The notes beneath the pieces are model-generated. The model ran no database searches. It was not told where the DNA came from and saw only the letters and a program-made list of their open reading frames with translations. A program made the translations under genes and the position numbers. Below, piece after piece: positions 61,361 to 64,000 of a stretch of 64,000 nt of DNA (the stretch's first letter is position 1; each line of letters begins with the position of its first letter). Location: NCBI RefSeq assembly GCF_013868135.1, contig NZ_JACEMU010000004.1, positions 1 to 64,000 on the forward strand, given 5' to 3'. Origin of the DNA: Paracoccus sp. S1E-3. GTDB lineage: Bacteria; Pseudomonadota; Alphaproteobacteria; Rhodobacterales; Rhodobacteraceae.

Positions 61361-62518
61361 TCAGGCCGCCTTCTGGATCAGCGCGTTGTCATAGCGGTCC
61401 CAGATCGGGGTCATGTCGATCACCCGGCCGCTGCGGCGCGCCTCGTCCATGGTCAGGGCCAAGAGGCCTGCCTCCAGCGCCTGCAGGGTCGATACCGGCA
61501 GCGGGCCACCCTTCATCACGTGATGCACGACTTCGGCCGCCATCTGTTCGTCGGCGCCGTAGTGCTGGGACAGGGCGGTGGCCTTGTATTCGCGCGTCAC
61601 CACGCGGGATTCCGACAATACGTCGGTCACGTTCAGGAACCCGCGAATGAAGTCGCCTTCGGCCTGGCCGCGGGTGCCGAAGACGGCGAAGCGGCGGAAC
61701 TGGTCGGGGGCGTTCAGGTTGGTGTGGAAATTCATCCCGACGCCGTTTTCATATTCGACGATGGCGACCTGATAATCGATGATGTCGGCATCGGTGTCGA
61801 AGACCTTGTCCGACCCGTTCCAGCCCGAGGGCTTGCGGTGATACAGGCTGAGATCGTTGATGCCGTCATTGCGCGGATCGTTCGCCGGCACAAAGGTCTT
61901 GCGGCCGCCAAAGCTGGCCACGCGGAGCGGGCGCGCCCCGATCAGCCCGTTATACAGGTCCAGATCGTGGCAGCATTTTTCCAGCATGAAGCTGCCGGAC
62001 CATTTTTCATAGCGCCGCCAGTCGCGCATGAAAAACGCGCCGTGATAGGGATAGATATGCTCGGCCGCCTCGACCGAGACGATCTGACCCAGCTGGCCCG
62101 CATCGCGCGCCGCCAGCAGGTCGCGATAAAGCGGCGCATAGCGCAGCACCAGCCCAACCATCAGCCGGTCATGGCCGTAACGGCCCATCAGTTCGGCCAG
62201 TGCATAGGTCTGCTCGATGGTGGCGACGATGGGCTTTTCCGAGAAGATCTTCGCCCCCGCCTCCAGGCCCATGCGGATATGGTCCAGATGCAGGTGGTTG
62301 GGCGAGCCGATCATCAGCAGATCAAAGCCGCCGGCCTTGATCAGCGCCTCGGGCGAGGGATGGCTGATGCCCGGCGAGATACCGTGTTCCTGAAGCGTGG
62401 CCAACCCGGCCGGGGCAGGATCGTAATAGCCGACGATCTCGAAATTCGGGTCCATTTCGGTAAAGACATGGCCAAGATAGCCCAGCCGATAGCCCAGACC
62501 GATGATGGCAACTTTCAT
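61361..62518 (-). CDS. Gfo/Idh/MocA family oxidoreductase
   Basis: 385 residues. The N-terminal Rossmann fold is VAIIGLGYRLGYLGHVF, and EKPIVATIEQTYAL supplies the EKP motif with its conserved Lys. The C-terminal domain has HDLDLYNGLIG with His/Asp near 175. Family enzymes oxidise or reduce sugars or 3-keto sugars with NAD(P). It could reduce or oxidise the product imported by the transporter. ATG at 62518 is preceded by GGGAGGCTCTG. A palindrome lies between it and its promoter. Confidence 0.93.
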   Translation of the reverse strand: MKVAIIGLGYRLGYLGHVFTEMDPNFEIVGYYDPAPAGLATLQEHGISPGISHPSPEALIKAGGFDLLMIGSPNHLHLDHIRMGLEAGAKIFSEKPIVATIEQTYALAELMGRYGHDRLMVGLVLRYAPLYRDLLAARDAGQLGQIVSVEAAEHIYPYHGAFFMRDWRRYEKWSGSFMLEKCCHDLDLYNGLIGARPLRVASFGGRKTFVPANDPRNDGINDLSLYHRKPSGWNGSDKVFDTDADIIDYQVAIVEYENGVGMNFHTNLNAPDQFRRFAVFGTRGQAEGDFIRGFLNVTDVLSESRVVTREYKATALSQHYGADEQMAAEVVHHVMKGGPLPVSTLQALEAGLLALTMDEARRSGRVIDMTPIWDRYDNALIQKAA

Positions 62519-62534
62519 CAGAGCCTCCCACTCC

Positions 62535-62553
62535 AAAGAAATTCATTTTCTTT
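62535..62553. promoter_or_regulatory. Palindromic operator candidate upstream of the ABC operon
   Basis: AAAGAAA-TTCAT-TTTCTTT is a perfect 7-bp inverted repeat, located immediately after the predicted -10 box. Sequence resembles RpiR- or ROK-type operators more than the LacI-type sites of this window. Confidence 0.5.
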
Positions 62554-62582
62554 AGATTGCCCATTTCTGCCGGGTCCGTCAA
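62554..62582 (-). promoter_or_regulatory. Predicted promoter of the Gfo/Idh-ABC operon
   Basis: Minus-strand TTGACG (62582-62577) and CAATCT (62559-62554) are 17 bp apart. The -10 match is weak; the -35 is strong. Confidence 0.4.
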
Positions 62583-62616
62583 CCATTTCTGCGCAGGATG
62601 ACCGGTGATGATGTAA

Positions 62617-63570
62617 TTAATTTTCACGTGACGCAGGATCGATGCCCGCGCCCGGCTTTTTCGCAGCGGCATTCGCCAGCCCCAGGACCGCCGCGCCGAT
62701 CAGGCCCGGCTCGATCCGGCATTCGGCCGGTACCAGCAGCGGGCGGTCGATCCGGCGCAGGATCAGCGGCCGTACCGCCTGATCCAGTGCCGCGACCAGT
62801 GCGGTCGTCTTGGACAGCCCGCCCCCCACCGGCATGATGCCCGCGCCCAGCAGATTCTGGATCATCGCCAGCGGAGCGGCCAGCAGCTCGATCCAGATGG
62901 CGATGGTGCGGGCGGATTGCGCCTCGCCCGCCTGCCATCCGGCGATGATGGCAGGGCTGTCACCGGCCGCGCCGGGATGCAGGTGGCGATGCAGCATTTC
63001 CAGCCCGCGCGCCCCGCAGACCGCGTCCAGACAGCCCGCGATGCCGCAGCCGCAGGGAAAGGCGGGCAGGGTGATCTCGGGCTGGCCCAGCACGCGTTGG
63101 GCCACCGGTCCGTGGCCCCATTCGCCCGAAAACCCCGCGCGGTTGAGAAGCTGGCCGCGCACCACTACGCCGCCGCCGATCCCGGTGCCGAGAATCACCC
63201 CCATCACCACCTCATGCCCGCGTCCGGCGCCGACGGTTGCCTCGGCCAGGGCAAAGCAATCGGCGTCATTGGCCAGATCGACGGGAAGGCCAAGCTCGGC
63301 CTGCAGTTCGCCATGCAGCTTGCGGCCGTTCAGGCAGGGGATATTCGCCACCCGCGCCGCACCGGTTTCGGGGTCCAGCACCCCGGCGATGGAGATGGCG
63401 ATCCGCTGCGGGGGCACCGGCGCGGCGGCGATGGCGTCGCGCAGCACCTGGGTGAAGGCGTCGAAATCCGTGCCGGGCGTGGGCACGCGGCCGTGCGGGC
63501 GGACATCGTCGGGGGCGTAGGCATGGGCGGATTTGATGGCGCTGCCGCCGATGTCGAAGCACAGGATCAT
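62617..63570 (-). CDS. nagK: ROK family kinase (N-acetylglucosamine kinase-like)
   Basis: 317 residues. N-terminal phosphate site MILCFDIGGSAIKSA, catalytic Asp in VDLANDADCFALAEA, ROK signature GVILGTGIGGGVVVRG, and zinc motif FPCGCGIAGCLDAVCG. It should phosphorylate an amino sugar or hexose in the cytoplasm, consistent with the overlapping nagA. ATG at 63570 overlaps the nagA stop (ATGA). Confidence 0.88.
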   Translation of the reverse strand: MILCFDIGGSAIKSAHAYAPDDVRPHGRVPTPGTDFDAFTQVLRDAIAAAPVPPQRIAISIAGVLDPETGAARVANIPCLNGRKLHGELQAELGLPVDLANDADCFALAEATVGAGRGHEVVMGVILGTGIGGGVVVRGQLLNRAGFSGEWGHGPVAQRVLGQPEITLPAFPCGCGIAGCLDAVCGARGLEMLHRHLHPGAAGDSPAIIAGWQAGEAQSARTIAIWIELLAAPLAMIQNLLGAGIMPVGGGLSKTTALVAALDQAVRPLILRRIDRPLLVPAECRIEPGLIGAAVLGLANAAAKKPGAGIDPASREN

Positions 63571-64000
63571 GGGGTGCCGACCTGCTCGCCCCCGATCCAT
63601 GTCGCGGCGGCGGTGATTTCGGGTGTCAGCGCCACGAAATCGGCCCGCGCGCCGGGTGCCAGATGGCCGATATCGGTCGCGCCCACCGCCTGCGCAGGGA
63701 ACAGCGTCGCCAGCTGCAGCGCCTCTGCCAGCGGCAGGCCAAGCTGCAGATGGACATGGCGCAGCGCATCGATCAGCGCGATATCGGCGCCCGCCAGCGT
63801 CCCGTCCGCCAGCGTCAGCCGCCCTTCCTTGCGGAAGATCTGCCGGCCGTTCAGCTGAAATCCGGTCAGATCGGTGCCGATCGTCGACATCGCGTCCGAG
63901 ACGAGGAACATCCGCCCCGGTCCCGCCTTGGCCCGCAGCGCGATCCTGAGCGCGGCCGGATCGACATGGAAGCCGTCGGCGATCAGACCGGCCCAGACAC
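63567..64000 (-). CDS. nagA: N-acetylglucosamine-6-phosphate deacetylase (partial, runs off window)
   Basis: About 144 C-terminal residues; the 5' part lies beyond 64000. Recognisable: LIADGFHVDPAALRIAL, MFLVSDAMSTIGT, ADGTLAGADIALIDALRH and ATLFPAQAVGATDIGHLAPGARADFVAL, all typical of NagA. It removes the acetyl group from GlcNAc-6-phosphate. Coupled to the kinase downstream. Confidence 0.93.
   Translation of the reverse strand, partial: VWAGLIADGFHVDPAALRIALRAKAGPGRMFLVSDAMSTIGTDLTGFQLNGRQIFRKEGRLTLADGTLAGADIALIDALRHVHLQLGLPLAEALQLATLFPAQAVGATDIGHLAPGARADFVALTPEITAAATWIGGEQVGTP

Overview
The window is a GC-rich (roughly two-thirds G+C) chromosomal segment of an alphaproteobacterium. Its protein repertoire points to the Rhodobacteraceae/Paracoccus neighbourhood: a BolA/J-domain pair, a TAXI-type TRAP transporter with a fused permease, a DUF1127 microprotein, CbpA/CbpM, split trpA, and many small Rhodobacterales-type hypothetical proteins. 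Genus is inferred from gene style only; there is no rRNA in the window.

Layout. 0-8 kb: tRNA-Gly(GCC), BolA and a J-domain protein, an AI-2E-type transporter, gyrA, dsbB, DedA, a YpfJ-type zinc peptidase, a 57-residue membrane microprotein and a COQ10/RatA-type lipid-binding protein. 8-14.4 kb: an FAD oxidoreductase coupled to an AhpD-like protein, then a TAXI solute receptor, its 955-residue fused TRAP permease and a universal stress protein. 14.5-20.3 kb: envelope and hypothetical genes, a tightly coupled set trpA-VOC-GNAT-YhhN-DjlA-like, a decayed GH1 beta-glucosidase and an M20 amidohydrolase. 20.4-35.4 kb: DUF4202, CbpA/CbpM, smpB with a low-molecular-weight phosphatase, a K+-channel-like protein, a TPP enzyme, an overlapping sseA/aminotransferase pair, a beta-lactamase remnant, an OmpA-family envelope pair, ubiA/rsmE (starts only 11 bp apart), DUF1127, msrA and prmA.

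35.5-49.7 kb is an exopolysaccharide locus entered through an AT-rich stretch of about 0.75 kb: an ExoY-type priming sugar transferase, a Wzy/ligase-like membrane protein, a Wzz-type chain-length protein, four glycosyltransferases, a Wzx flippase, an ATP-grasp protein, and two paralogous glycoside hydrolases. One hydrolase has a Sec signal; the other lacks one and carries a C-terminal RTX domain.

50.2-64 kb is a sugar-acquisition island. It holds an exported set (TIM-barrel isomerase-like protein, DUF1080 protein, Tat-targeted subunit 3 plus GMC oxidoreductase, and a second Tat-type TIM-barrel protein) that resembles a periplasmic 3-keto-glycoside cleavage pathway. Beside it lie a LacI-family regulator with candidate 14-bp operators, a complete sugar ABC transporter, a Gfo/Idh/MocA oxidoreductase, an N-acetylglucosamine-type ROK kinase and the start of nagA, which runs off the window. 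My reading is that glycosides are oxidised at C3 and split outside the cytoplasm, and that products are imported and processed by the ABC transporter and cytoplasmic enzymes. The substrate is not established from sequence.
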